Origin: a virus
Virus record (IMG/VR): IMGVR_UViG_3300042568_000868
Coordinates: 1-59,083 of that record
Strand: one strand, 5' to 3'
DNA: 59,083 nucleotides
Each line of letters opens with the position of its first letter. Position 1 is the stretch's first letter. The position numbers and the translations under genes were made by a program. Below, one piece after another: positions 32,224 through 39,892 of this stretch. Under the pieces are notes generated by a model that worked only from the letters and a program-made list of their open reading frames with translations, was not told the DNA's origin and did not search any database.

Positions 32224-33229
32224 CAATAAAACAAAAATACTCTAAGATTGCCGCGCGGGCTACAAATGAGCAAGAACAATATTTGCAAGAGTATTTACTG
32301 TTTTTAGCAGGACATGTAGTGGTGTGAAACCACTTTTTCACTATGTCTTGCTTTTTAAATAAACCAATCTCAGATTGAAGCAACAGATAATCTAAGGACG
32401 TAAAAAATTCTGAGAATAGCCTCTTCGTAATGAATGTAGCTCAGGGAGACGATTATCGACCTAATGCAGTAGGTCAGTTTGTTAGATGTAGTAAAATCCA
32501 GTGAAAAACAGCGGTATTTATAATCCGAAATTAATAAGTATTACTCCACTACAAGGACTGAGATTGGTTTTAAATACAGTCGGAAAACATTGACACGACT
32601 TTAAATGAGAATACTAACCCTGAATACAGGGTGATTGAAATCAAGATAAACGTAGCTGCCGCGAAAGCAATCTGTAGAAATACACAGTCATAAATTACGA
32701 ATTCTTCAATGGGGCCAGAATGAGAGAGTTCGGGCATTTCAATCGGAGTAATCCTAGATGTGTTGTTTCCTTGAGAAAGGAATGATTGAATATATGGAAG
32801 CAGGACTACCTATATCAACACAAATGAGTTCTCAGCAAAGATGATTAATCCAACGGAGGAAAGCATAGTAATATGTGAAGGACACTCAAAAGGGATGCAG
32901 ATAACCAAAGTCTTAGAAAGGTCTGTAATCATCGTGACCCTATTATCTTATTAGTTTGTGCCTATAAAAACAAGGCTGTATAACTGTTCTAATAGGATAT
33001 TAGGGTGCTAAAAACAAATATATAATAATTGATGCATCTAAGGGGTCTCCGATGTAATATTCGGGGGCAAGTCTAACCCAAAGCCTCTCATTATTGTATT
33101 AATATCTATATTTTATATCAAACGGCAAGGAATCGGGTCCGATATAAATTACTCATCCATATATAAAGTATAGATACAACAGTGATAGGGTTGCATACCA
33201 TAAGAACTGCACCCTATCCATTTTAACAG
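32224..33229 (+). ncRNA. Candidate large structured RNA (~1.0 kb) between tRNA-Glu and a tRNA-like element
   Basis: No open frame of note lies here. Many hairpins are present: the bulged 14-bp stem at 32306-32352, GACCTA/TAGGTC near 32458-32475, ACCCTG-AATA-CAGGGT near 32620-32635, TTCCTT-GAGA-AAGGAA near 32766-32785 and GATAGGGT/ACCCTATC at 33184-33218. The longest pairs 32938-32954 with 32989-33005 over 17 positions with one mismatch. Density and tRNA neighbourhood recall large phage RNAs such as GOLLD and ROOL, but no sequence match is claimed. It may be one RNA or several. Confidence 0.5.
32306..32356 (+). terminator. Strong hairpin with T tract
   Basis: AGCAGGACATGTAGTG pairs with CACTATGTCTTGCT (32339-32352) with a two-base bulge. 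An inner GTGGT/ACCAC stem continues it, and TTTTT follows. It could terminate the tRNA transcript or be a domain of the larger RNA. Confidence 0.6.
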
Positions 33230-33299
33230 GTCACCTACTTCAGTTGATGATAGCCAATTGAAGCCACGGAAGAAAGGAGTTCGAATCTCTAAGGTGGCA
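33230..33299 (+). ncRNA. tRNA-like element without an anticodon arm
   Basis: The acceptor stem GTCACCT/AGGTGGC (7 bp, one G-U) and a T arm with the canonical loop TTCGAAT (33280-33286) are clear. A73 is at 33299. In place of the D and anticodon arms there is one 9-bp hairpin, CTTCAGTTG/CAATTGAAG, with an 8-nt loop, then a single-stranded linker. No anticodon can be read. It could be a decayed tRNA or a tRNA mimic. It stands 50 bp before the next gene. Confidence 0.55.
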
Positions 33300-33349
33300 C
33301 AAACATTTTTATTCTAATCAATTGTTTAACACTCAAAATTATCAAAATT

Positions 33350-33613
33350 ATGGGAACAAGTACCTTTACATCGTTTTTGCTACAATTCAAGTTTGCTCCG
33401 AATGCAAATGTAGCTAAATTATTGAAATCTGGAACCGCAACAGATGCTGAACTCGCTCAGGCAGTGAAAACTACCAAGCAGTACAAAGAAAACAAAGACC
33501 TTCAAACTCAAGTAGCAGTGGTTATTGCCAAAGCAACAGAACCAGTTGAAGTGAAAAAAGTTGCAGAACAACCAAAGTCTACGTCCACCCGTGCTGGTGA
33601 GCCAAGACGTTAA
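33350..33613 (+). CDS. Small Ala/Lys-rich protein (87 aa), unknown function
   Basis: It begins MGTSTFTSFLLQFKFAPNAN and is helical in the middle (residues about 20-70), with VVIAKATEPVEVKKVAEQPK. It ends in a basic tail, STSTRAGEPRR. Codons are G+C-rich relative to neighbours, suggesting good expression. A 14-bp hairpin terminator closes it. Confidence 0.6.
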   Translation: MGTSTFTSFLLQFKFAPNANVAKLLKSGTATDAELAQAVKTTKQYKENKDLQTQVAVVIAKATEPVEVKKVAEQPKSTSTRAGEPRR

Positions 33614-33631
33614 TTGTTAAAACAGAAATAA

Positions 33632-33675
33632 AAAGAAATGCATCCTTTCTATTAGATTGGGTGTGTTTCTTTGTT
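33632..33675 (+). terminator. Hairpin terminator after the 87-aa gene
   Basis: AAAGAAATGCATCC (33632-33645) pairs with GGGTGTGTTTCTTT (33659-33672) over 14 positions including three G-U pairs. The 3' arm is T-rich and followed by GTTAATT. Being A/T-rich it could also act on the opposite strand. Confidence 0.7.
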
Positions 33676-33696
33676 AATTAATCAATAATTAATAAA

Positions 33697-34938
33697 ATGA
33701 CAAATTGGGAAAAATCATGCGTTGAAGCACTAGTAGCTAGTCCAGCAGCATTCGCTTTATTTAAAGCTAAACAAAAGAATAAAAAGCATGTTGACCAATA
33801 CTTGAATAAAGTGTGGCCATACAAGATAGAAAAAGAATTCAAAAGTGGAGATGACAACAGAAATATTATCCCTAAATTTAAAGCTGCAACATCATGTCTT
33901 GCGGAAGGAAGGATAGGAGAGTATGTAATATATCTTAAACCAAGAATCAGAAAAGAACAATTAATATCAATAATAAATAGGGCAAAAAAAATAACTCCGC
34001 CAAAAGTGGAGATACATAATGCCTCATTTAAAATCATACTTCACTCAAACATTGGTGACACAGAGGCATTTAATGTATACGCATTCAAAGATGAATGTCC
34101 TATGACGTCAATGGAGTATAGAATATCGAGATTGGATGGTGAATTTGTTGAAAAAATAGTATTCTCAACAAATAGAATGTATGATTCTAGCTTAACTCAT
34201 CAAGAAATAAGCAAAAGAATAAAGCCAGTTCTTAGTCATTTCCTTAATCAATTTAGTGCAAGCTCATTATCTGGTCGCTGTAACTACAAAAGGGAATACA
34301 AAGGTCAAAATGTTGGCATTGAGATAGAGTACGATGGACAATGGCAAAAGTATTTGCATAGACATCTAAACAAATCTAAAAATGCAATAAGCTTTAATTC
34401 TGGGTTAGATGGTGGAGAACAAAACCTTAAAGGTGACAAATACCACCTAATACCGAGACTAAGAGAAAATAGACTGAGAATAAACGGGTCAAGAGGTCTT
34501 AATGCTTTATATACGTTATTAATCAGTATGAAGAATGATGGATGTACAATGACTAATAAGTCAGGAATGCATTATCATATTGATTTGACTAAAAAGAAAG
34601 GAGCCGAAGATGATTCTAATTATTCATCAAAAGTGGATGAAATTAGAAAGGATTTGTATGATTTGGCAAAGAAAGACTGGGAAACAATAAGTGCAATAAG
34701 AAATATATTTGAATTAGACTATATTGATCCATCTCACTTTGTTAGAGAAATAAAGTATCCAACAGAGTTCCGTACAATGGAATGGAGAATGGGAAGTCAA
34801 TCATTAAACTTCACCAAAATAACAATTCAAATACTATTTTCAATTCACATGTCAAATGCAGTATTTTCAAAAGAAAAAAAGATTGATATTGAATATGTAA
34901 AATTCCTATCGTCTTTAATAACTAAAATTAATCTCTAA
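33697..34938 (+). CDS. Amidoligase-like enzyme (COOH-NH2 ligase fold)
   Basis: The 413-aa protein shows the key blocks of the amidoligase_2 family: VGIEIEYDG (residues about 206-214), SGMHYHIDL (289-297) and a later EFRTMEWRMG (about 355-364). These supply the metal-binding Glu, His and Arg residues of a glutamine-synthetase-like fold. The family joins amines to carboxyl groups of peptides or cell-wall components. The N-terminal ~190 residues are an unknown additional domain. In a phage it might modify a host protein or envelope peptide. The leader motif TTAATCAATAA lies at 33678. Confidence 0.7.
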   Translation: MTNWEKSCVEALVASPAAFALFKAKQKNKKHVDQYLNKVWPYKIEKEFKSGDDNRNIIPKFKAATSCLAEGRIGEYVIYLKPRIRKEQLISIINRAKKITPPKVEIHNASFKIILHSNIGDTEAFNVYAFKDECPMTSMEYRISRLDGEFVEKIVFSTNRMYDSSLTHQEISKRIKPVLSHFLNQFSASSLSGRCNYKREYKGQNVGIEIEYDGQWQKYLHRHLNKSKNAISFNSGLDGGEQNLKGDKYHLIPRLRENRLRINGSRGLNALYTLLISMKNDGCTMTNKSGMHYHIDLTKKKGAEDDSNYSSKVDEIRKDLYDLAKKDWETISAIRNIFELDYIDPSHFVREIKYPTEFRTMEWRMGSQSLNFTKITIQILFSIHMSNAVFSKEKKIDIEYVKFLSSLITKINL

Positions 34939-35368
34939 ATATAAAACAACTGAATTTCTTAATCTGTGCGTAAAACAATGCGATTTGTTTCGATGGAAAG
35001 ACGAGGTGCGGTTAGATTCTATTGCAAAAAGCCGAGATGGTATCAAAGGCAAAAGTACTTAGTAAGAATAATATATATGAGAGTGTTATTCTGTCGGGGT
35101 TTACCAGACTACCGGAAAAGTCAATATTGGTACAGATATGTAGCCAATCTGATTGTGATATTAGCAATCAACTTTTATATGAATGTACAATAGTATAAGA
35201 GAGAGATTAATTTTAAACCTGATGGCTGGAGCGAAACCAGATAGGGAATCATGGCAAACCATGGGAGTCAGTAAGCTTAGAAGAAACGAAGCCTCGTAAT
35301 GTTATGCGAGTATAGCGTGGGGTGGTTCCACGACTGACAACAATTATTTATTATTAATTTAACAATCA
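34939..35368 (+). other. Non-coding stretch with structured 3' part
   Basis: The first half (34939-35200) contains only a weak open frame of 75 codons starting with GTG. Its composition is basic and unlike neighbouring proteins, so it is not called. The second half holds two small hairpins and a cloverleaf described separately. The stretch separates the amidoligase-like gene from the next membrane protein gene. Confidence 0.55.
35226..35338 (+). ncRNA. tRNA-sized cloverleaf RNA preceded by two hairpins
   Basis: CTGG/CCAG (35226-35240) and CATGG-CAAA-CCATG (35250-35263) come first. Then 35267-35338 folds as a 72-nt cloverleaf. The acceptor-like stem is GTCAGT/ACTGAC and 2 nt follow. The D-like arm is GCTT/AAGC with a 10-nt loop, and the anticodon-like arm is CTCGTA/TGCGAG. 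A 5-nt variable segment leads to a T-like arm CGTGG/CCACG with a 7-nt loop stacked directly on the acceptor. The loop is GGTGGTT, not TTCRA. It copies tRNA geometry without the tRNA consensus. Confidence 0.6.
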
Positions 35369-35686
35369 ATGTTTATGAATTTAAAAAATCCTATTGAAAG
35401 ACTTGGTGTAATTATTCTTGTTTTTGCTGCAATATTCTCCCTTGCAGGAATCGGATATGGCCTTATCGAAGAATCACGAAAAGAACATGTCAAGCCAGAA
35501 ACAAAAGATGTACGTAATAATACATTCAAATACGTATTCAAAGATGAAACATATTGTGAAGTATTTGTAATTGCATCTGATTTGCCTGAAGATTCTGTAG
35601 AGAGTATAGTCCGCAAACTATATCCAGATGAATCTGAGATTAAATTAATAAACAAAATTGAAGTGCCAACTACTTCAGTGGAATAA
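35369..35686 (+). CDS. Membrane-anchored protein (105 aa)
   Basis: A short basic start is followed by one membrane segment (LGVIILVFAAIFSLAGIGYG, residues about 12-31). A soluble domain of about 70 residues follows with a YCEVFVIASDLPEDSVESIV motif. The second ATG at 35375 is an equally good start. The soluble part lies outside the membrane if the N-terminus is inside. Function is unknown. Confidence 0.6.
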   Translation: MFMNLKNPIERLGVIILVFAAIFSLAGIGYGLIEESRKEHVKPETKDVRNNTFKYVFKDETYCEVFVIASDLPEDSVESIVRKLYPDESEIKLINKIEVPTTSVE

Positions 35687-35689
35687 GTA

Positions 35690-35836
35690 GCTATGCTTGT
35701 CTGTGTCAGACATAATAGTAGGCTCGGAGTATGCCTCGAATACTCCTGTGATATCATAGTTCGGCCTCCACGTGGCGATATTGGATTAAAACTAATGAAC
35801 TAAACCTGTCAAGATAGCTTAACCTAAAGCGCTATC
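35690..35836 (+). ncRNA. Structured RNA with a three-helix junction
   Basis: GCTATG (35690-35695) pairs with CATAGT (35755-35760). It encloses TGTCTG-TGT-CAGACA (35698-35712) and GGAGTAT-7 nt-ATACTCC (35726-35746), a perfect 7-bp arm with a 7-nt loop. A further hairpin GATAGC/GCTATC spans 35813-35836. There is no gene between 35687 and 35910. Function is unknown. Confidence 0.5.
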
Positions 35837-35910
35837 AACTCATGTTGAGGATAGAGATTGTGGATGATACCCACACTTGGCGCAATTAAACATTTATTAA
35901 TCAATAATTT

Positions 35911-36021
35911 ATGGGAAAAACAGTAAAAAAAGGAATTCTAGAGAATGAATTCAGAAAATCTGAGAAGTCATCAGACAAGAAATTGAAAATGAAACCATTC
36001 GATAAAAAAGAAAGGGTGTAA
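35911..36021 (+). CDS. 36-aa Lys-rich peptide
   Basis: The frame begins MGKTVKKGILENEFRKSEKS and ends KMKPFDKKERV. It follows the recurring leader TTATTAATCAATAA (35894-35907) and ends 2 bp before the next start, which supports it as a gene. It is very basic (about one third Lys) and may be disordered. Confidence 0.55.
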   Translation: MGKTVKKGILENEFRKSEKSSDKKLKMKPFDKKERV

Positions 36022-36023
36022 TT

Positions 36024-36422
36024 ATGATGAATCCAGAAATAAAGGAAATATGCATCTTGTGTACTAAGAGTATATCAGATGGAAGAATTGGAGATTTCTT
36101 TGAAAGTGTAGGAGCTGGCAGGACTCGTAATGGATCTATACTTGGCCATTATTATTTTGTAGATAGGGGTATAATTAACTCATCTCGAATAAAACCAAAA
36201 GGAAAGAAGTTAATCAATCCATGGGTTAAACCGCGAAAAAAGTTCCCTAGAGAAATGATGGTATCGAATGATAATGAAAATTGGATAAAAATCGAAGTCA
36301 CAGGTAAAATTAAAGCAGAATTTGGATACATAAGTAATTATATGTACCCCGGCAGTTATGCTGGCTGGAGATATTATGCTGGCTGGAGATATGCTAAAGA
36401 AATTGAAATCAAAACAATTTAA
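36024..36422 (+). CDS. Paralogous small protein A (132 aa) with a tandem repeat
   Basis: It begins MMNPEIKEICILCTKSISDG. The C-terminal half (about residue 70 on) has KFPREMMVSNDNENWIKIEV and ends with YAKEIE, closely matching the next gene. An exact 18-bp tandem duplication (36357-36392) repeats YAGWRY in frame. Such a perfect copy is recent. Function is unknown. The two proteins look like modules with one shared domain. Confidence 0.65.
   Translation: MMNPEIKEICILCTKSISDGRIGDFFESVGAGRTRNGSILGHYYFVDRGIINSSRIKPKGKKLINPWVKPRKKFPREMMVSNDNENWIKIEVTGKIKAEFGYISNYMYPGSYAGWRYYAGWRYAKEIEIKTI
36357..36392 (+). repeat. Exact 18-bp tandem duplication inside a gene
   Basis: TATGCTGGCTGGAGATAT is repeated head to tail at 36357-36374 and 36375-36392. 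The copies are identical and keep the frame, adding six residues to the protein. Confidence 0.95.
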
Positions 36423-36433
36423 AATCATTCAGT

Positions 36434-36856
36434 ATGGAATGGACGAAAGAAAGCCTTAAAAAGTCATACGTTATATGCAAAAACGTAAAACAAGCTCAAA
36501 AAGCTGTTGAGATATACGAAGCTGCTGGCTATGAATTCTGGGGTCGTGTTGAAAAAGATATGCTTGTTATAGGTTCTGTTGGGATATTTGAAAATAGATC
36601 AATTCCTATTTCAGTGAGCACAATGAATCTTTACAAAAATGATAAAAGATTTACAAAAATCCCAAATAGCAGAATGTTTCCTCGTCGTAAATTTCCACGT
36701 GAAATGATGGTGTCGGATGATGAAATCAATTGGCGTAAAAGAATGGTAATAGCAAAAGCAAATGACGAATACATCTACATAACAAAAAGATTCAAGCTAG
36801 AATCCTATCCTGGCAGCTTTGTAGGATGGAAATACGCAAAAGAGATTGACCAATAG
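36434..36856 (+). CDS. Paralogous small protein B (140 aa)
   Basis: It begins MEWTKESLKKSYVICKNVKQ, with an AQKAVEIYEAAGYEFWGRVE segment in its first domain. The C-terminal domain, RRKFPREMMVSDDEINWRKR and later YPGSFVGWKYAKEID, is shared with protein A. It is followed by a strong terminator at 36891. The first halves of the two proteins differ, which suggests a common interaction domain with different partners. Confidence 0.65.
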   Translation: MEWTKESLKKSYVICKNVKQAQKAVEIYEAAGYEFWGRVEKDMLVIGSVGIFENRSIPISVSTMNLYKNDKRFTKIPNSRMFPRRKFPREMMVSDDEINWRKRMVIAKANDEYIYITKRFKLESYPGSFVGWKYAKEIDQ

Positions 36857-36890
36857 GTCGATTGGTGGAGCTGCCCAAACAGCAAAACGT

Positions 36891-36935
36891 GGGAGTCAGG
36901 CCTCTCTAGAGAAGCATACTTGGCTCCCCTTTTTT
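36891..36935 (+). terminator. Rho-independent terminator after protein B
   Basis: GGGAGTCAGG (36891-36900) pairs with CTTGGCTCCC (36919-36928) over 10 bp with two G-U pairs. A palindromic TCTCTAGAGA lies in the loop and six T follow. Confidence 0.88.
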
Positions 36936-36958
36936 CAAATTAATCAATAATAAGAAAG

Positions 36959-37378
36959 ATGAAGACAGGAAAACTCACTAATGCTCAGTATCAAAAACTG
37001 AAAAGACATTTCTCCAAAACCAATGGATTTGAGTGGTCTATGGATGATTTTATTAAATCAACTGTAATATCTATACCACATGGATTTGTCGTGCTTGATA
37101 TATATGATGAAGTTGAAGAGCTACCTAGATTTGGAAACTTAACATTCATATATGTTGATGAGAAATACAGAGGACAAGGTATTGGTGCTAAACTGTATAG
37201 AAAAACTATAGAATATTTCAAATCAGAGAGCCTTTCTGAATTTTATCTTACTATAGCATACAACAATCCTAAATCACTTGCTTTAGCTTTTAAGTTCAAG
37301 GCAGATGTGTATGAATTCTGTACATATTTTTCAAACGGAATGCCTGGGTATAACATAAAAATCAAAACTAATCAGTAG
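36959..37378 (+). CDS. GNAT-family N-acetyltransferase
   Basis: The 139-aa protein has the acetyl-CoA-binding motif RGQGIGAKLYRKTIEYFKSE (residues about 81-100, R/Q-x-x-G-x-G/A). It is preceded by the LTFIYVDEKYRG strand and followed by NNPKSLALAFKFKADVYEFC. It likely acetylates an amino group of a small molecule or protein. Phages use such enzymes against host defences or to modify host RNA polymerase, but the target cannot be told. The start follows TTAATCAATAA at 36940. Confidence 0.8.
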   Translation: MKTGKLTNAQYQKLKRHFSKTNGFEWSMDDFIKSTVISIPHGFVVLDIYDEVEELPRFGNLTFIYVDEKYRGQGIGAKLYRKTIEYFKSESLSEFYLTIAYNNPKSLALAFKFKADVYEFCTYFSNGMPGYNIKIKTNQ

Positions 37379-37383
37379 TAGAG

Positions 37384-37866
37384 ATGAAAAAGGAACAAGA
37401 AGAGATATGTATGTCTCTTATTTATGCTGCAACAAAAAAAACTGAAGTATATAATAGTATGAATGAGCTATTCAAAGGATTAGATCAGAAAATACTAAGA
37501 GAATTCGTATCCGCAAATTGGGATTCTCACTATAAAATTCAAGTTATCTCACTTGCAAATAAGACTTATCAAGAGAAATTCAAGATAGTCGATGGATTGC
37601 TCCGTAAAAAAGAAAATGGAGAAATCAAAAGAATTAAAATACATTTAATAAAATCAATCGAAAGTAAGATTCCGTTAGATGTATATGACAAAATTATTGG
37701 TCCGAAATTAAGCAGAAGAGAGCTTCTGAGAGGAACTGAAGTTGAGTTAGTAAAGTTTAGTTCTGATAGAATTAAATTAGAAGTAAAATCTCCTTCAGAT
37801 TTCTATGTGCATAATTTCACCATATGGGATTTAAACGACAGAAAAGGAATTTCAATAGTAATTTAG
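37384..37866 (+). CDS. Hypothetical protein (160 aa)
   Basis: It begins MKKEQEEICMSLIYAATKKT and has a helical N-terminal half and a beta-rich C-terminal half with KSPSDFYVHNFTIWDLNDRK. It is 5 bp after the acetyltransferase gene and 3 bp before a secreted protein gene, so the three form an operon. No family is recognised. Confidence 0.6.
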   Translation: MKKEQEEICMSLIYAATKKTEVYNSMNELFKGLDQKILREFVSANWDSHYKIQVISLANKTYQEKFKIVDGLLRKKENGEIKRIKIHLIKSIESKIPLDVYDKIIGPKLSRRELLRGTEVELVKFSSDRIKLEVKSPSDFYVHNFTIWDLNDRKGISIVI

Positions 37867-37869
37867 CTT

Positions 37870-38265
37870 ATGAAAAATATAGTAAAATTAATAGTGCTAA
37901 TACTTTTTATGTGTGTACCGCAAACATACGCAGAAAAGAATATCAAGCTATACAAGGCTTTTGAGTTTAAAGACATGGAGAACTGTGAATATATTCCTGA
38001 ATTCAAACAATGCAATCTGCTGCTTGAATATGATGTAGGGAATCATACATTCACGACATATTTGTCGAAACACAATATAGTAATAAGTAATTTCACTCAC
38101 ATTCGCTCATACAAGAAAAATGATATAACCTATTCAGATTATTATGGTGATTTGCCAGATGGGCAAAAACAATTCATAACATTTGCTCGGGTGGAAGATT
38201 CGCGGAACAAATATATAATATTATTTGATAACGATTGTTCGAATATCATATTGAGAGTAGAATAA
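37870..38265 (+). CDS. Secreted or periplasmic protein (131 aa)
   Basis: It has a typical signal peptide, MKNIVKLIVLILFMCVPQTYA, with a probable cleavage after Ala21. The mature part has a beta-rich domain with three cysteines, which could form a disulphide. Periplasmic location suggests action on the host envelope, perhaps superinfection exclusion. Function is unknown. Confidence 0.65.
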   Translation: MKNIVKLIVLILFMCVPQTYAEKNIKLYKAFEFKDMENCEYIPEFKQCNLLLEYDVGNHTFTTYLSKHNIVISNFTHIRSYKKNDITYSDYYGDLPDGQKQFITFARVEDSRNKYIILFDNDCSNIILRVE

Positions 38266-38337
38266 CATACGGCCCGTTAGGCTGTTTCATGGACGAACAA
38301 GACCGGGCTAGCATCATGCCCGCACCTCCACCAAAAC

Positions 38338-38410
38338 TACTATTTAGCTCAGTTGGTAGAGCATCCGCAGTAGGGGAGTGTCACCAGTTCGAATCTGGTA
38401 ATGGTAGCCA
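38338..38410 (+). tRNA. tRNA-like gene with encoded CCA and a shortened anticodon arm
   Basis: Acceptor TACTATT/AATGGTA, D arm GCTC-AGTTGGTA-GAGC, T arm ACCAG-TTCGAAT-CTGGT, G73 and CCA are all canonical. The anticodon part (38364-38382) is 19 nt instead of 22 or so. It best pairs TCCGC with GGGGA around only 4 nt (AGTA), so no 7-nt anticodon loop can be drawn and the amino acid is unknown. It may be a deleted tRNA or a deliberate mimic. The genomic CCA suggests a charged or processed end. Confidence 0.65.
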
Positions 38411-38597
38411 CGCAATAAGGGGGTGAACAGAATTGATTGGCGTCAGGAGTGATTCAGATAGGACTGTGTACAACGATAAATGGCAACATTATCACAATCA
38501 GAAACTACGTAGGTCAAGTAGCCTAAAAGTTTCGCCCCAGTACGGTTTGCCGTGGCCTTCGATGAGCGCTGGGGACCTAATTTTAATCAGTAAAATT
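38411..38597 (+). ncRNA. Structured RNA after the tRNA-like gene
   Basis: The 187 nt between the CCA end and the next start have no convincing gene. AGGTC (38511-38515) can pair with GACCT near 38575. Within it CCCCAG (about 38535) pairs with CTGGGG and encloses ACGG-TTTG-CCGT. The open frame through here lacks a good start and is unlike the membrane protein it joins, so it is treated as RNA. It could be a leader of that gene. Confidence 0.45.
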
Positions 38598-38951
38598 ATG
38601 ATACAAGTAATTTTAGCATTGTCAATAATTCACATATTAACCGCAATAATGTGTGCTATACTATTGACAGACATTGATGAATATGTATATTTAAATCTGA
38701 GAGATCAGAAAAATACATTTGGAACTCAAATTAGACTATCAAAGGAACTAGTTAGAAAAACATTTGGATTAAAGAGATTAACATATACATCATTCATTCC
38801 AATAATAAACATCATAGTATTGTATAAATCATTTAAATTTATATTCTCTATGCATAATCGTATGGAGATAGCAAGAGATATTGTTTCAGTTGGAAAGTCT
38901 CCATTGTCAAATTTTGTTAGAAAAATAAAGAAAACATGCAAAGCATTGTAA
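38598..38951 (+). CDS. Two-span membrane protein (117 aa)
   Basis: The start is placed at the ATG at 38598, giving MIQVILALSIIHILTAIMCA. Upstream in-frame sequence belongs to a structured RNA. There is an N-terminal membrane segment and a second hydrophobic one (YTSFIPIINIIVLYKSFKFI), then a basic tail. It overlaps the next gene by 16 bp. Function is unknown. Confidence 0.6.
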   Translation: MIQVILALSIIHILTAIMCAILLTDIDEYVYLNLRDQKNTFGTQIRLSKELVRKTFGLKRLTYTSFIPIINIIVLYKSFKFIFSMHNRMEIARDIVSVGKSPLSNFVRKIKKTCKAL

Positions 38952-39397
38952 CTTTAAAATGGTTTGATAGAGAAGTTCTATGTGAATTGATTAAAAGTCA
39001 AGGCAATACAACTATCATAAGAACAAACGAGAAAATAGACGAAAAGAAATGCATGTTTAATTGGGTTCCATCATCAATCTATCAAAAGAGAATAGAAGGA
39101 TTCCAATGTTACAAAGTGATTCCAGTAGTCTTTGAATCAAATATATCTAGTCCTGCTCAGGAAGAGATAGATTGGATTAAAAACAAAGTACTAACAACTA
39201 ATTCTGAATCAATATCAGACATGACTATGTTAGTAAATCTATCTATATTTGAATCTAAATTAAATAAGAAGCTTCACAGCTACTTTGTAAAGAAAATCAT
39301 ATTCGATACCGCAAACGAATTGAAAGAATTAATTGCAGAACAAAATAGAAAGAGAGAAGAATTAATAGAGTTTCAACTAAATCAATTACCTTTTTAA
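38936..39397 (+). CDS. Hypothetical protein (153 aa)
   Basis: It begins MQSIVTLKWFDREVLCELIK. A beta-rich N-terminal half is followed by a helical C-terminus, with ELKELIAEQNRKREELIEFQ at the end. It overlaps the membrane protein gene and is 1 bp from the next. Function is unknown. Confidence 0.6.
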   Translation: MQSIVTLKWFDREVLCELIKSQGNTTIIRTNEKIDEKKCMFNWVPSSIYQKRIEGFQCYKVIPVVFESNISSPAQEEIDWIKNKVLTTNSESISDMTMLVNLSIFESKLNKKLHSYFVKKIIFDTANELKELIAEQNRKREELIEFQLNQLPF

Positions 39398-39398
39398 G

Positions 39399-39725
39399 AT
39401 GAATTGGAATTTAGACTGGGAAAGAGACAATAAATACAAGAGAATGAGACTTGCTAAAGCCTTATCTCCATCTTGTATCCCATTGAGTTACAATGAACTA
39501 GTATTAACTACTAGAAAGAAGAATCCTTGCGAATACATGTTGAATGCTGTTAAGTGTATCAAAAAACGCTTAAGTATTTCATATGGATTGACAAAAGATT
39601 CCTTCTTAGAGCTTATGACATCAAGCTACTTTAAGGTAGAAGACTATCAAATCGAGCTAAAAAAGGCAGGAGATTTAGATAGTGGATGGTGTTTCATGAT
39701 AAGAGGGTATTATTTAACACCTTAG
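39399..39725 (+). CDS. Hypothetical protein (108 aa)
   Basis: It begins MNWNLDWERDNKYKRMRLAK and is basic and helical, with AVKCIKKRLSISYGLTKDSF in its middle. It ends with GWCFMIRGYYLTP. It is part of a tight operon that leads to the sigma factor gene. No family is recognised. Confidence 0.55.
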   Translation: MNWNLDWERDNKYKRMRLAKALSPSCIPLSYNELVLTTRKKNPCEYMLNAVKCIKKRLSISYGLTKDSFLELMTSSYFKVEDYQIELKKAGDLDSGWCFMIRGYYLTP

Positions 39726-39730
39726 AATAA

Positions 39731-39877
39731 ATGAAAGTTTGTAAAGAACAGTCTAGTTGGTTTTGCTCCGGACCATACTGTAAGACTTGCCTTTTTGGAG
39801 TATTGGATTCAAGTAATAATTCTAAAATAATTATTGATGAAGAAGAAGAATATCGCCTTAGTGACGCGCAACACTAG
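39731..39877 (+). CDS. 48-aa cysteine-containing small protein
   Basis: The frame begins MKVCKEQSSWFCSGPYCKTC, with four cysteines in 20 residues arranged C4, C12, C17, C20. This is a possible zinc knuckle. The end is acidic (IIIDEEEEYRLSDAQH). It starts 5 bp after the previous stop and ends 15 bp before the sigma factor gene. Zinc peptides next to sigma factors sometimes act as anti-sigma factors, but this is only a guess. Confidence 0.55.
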   Translation: MKVCKEQSSWFCSGPYCKTCLFGVLDSSNNSKIIIDEEEEYRLSDAQH

Positions 39878-39892
39878 ATTTATTATCGTCAA

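Noticed and set aside
34966-35193. 75-codon open frame after the amidoligase-like gene
   Set aside because: It needs a GTG start, has an odd Arg/Tyr-rich composition unlike neighbours and leads into a structured RNA. There is no leader motif.
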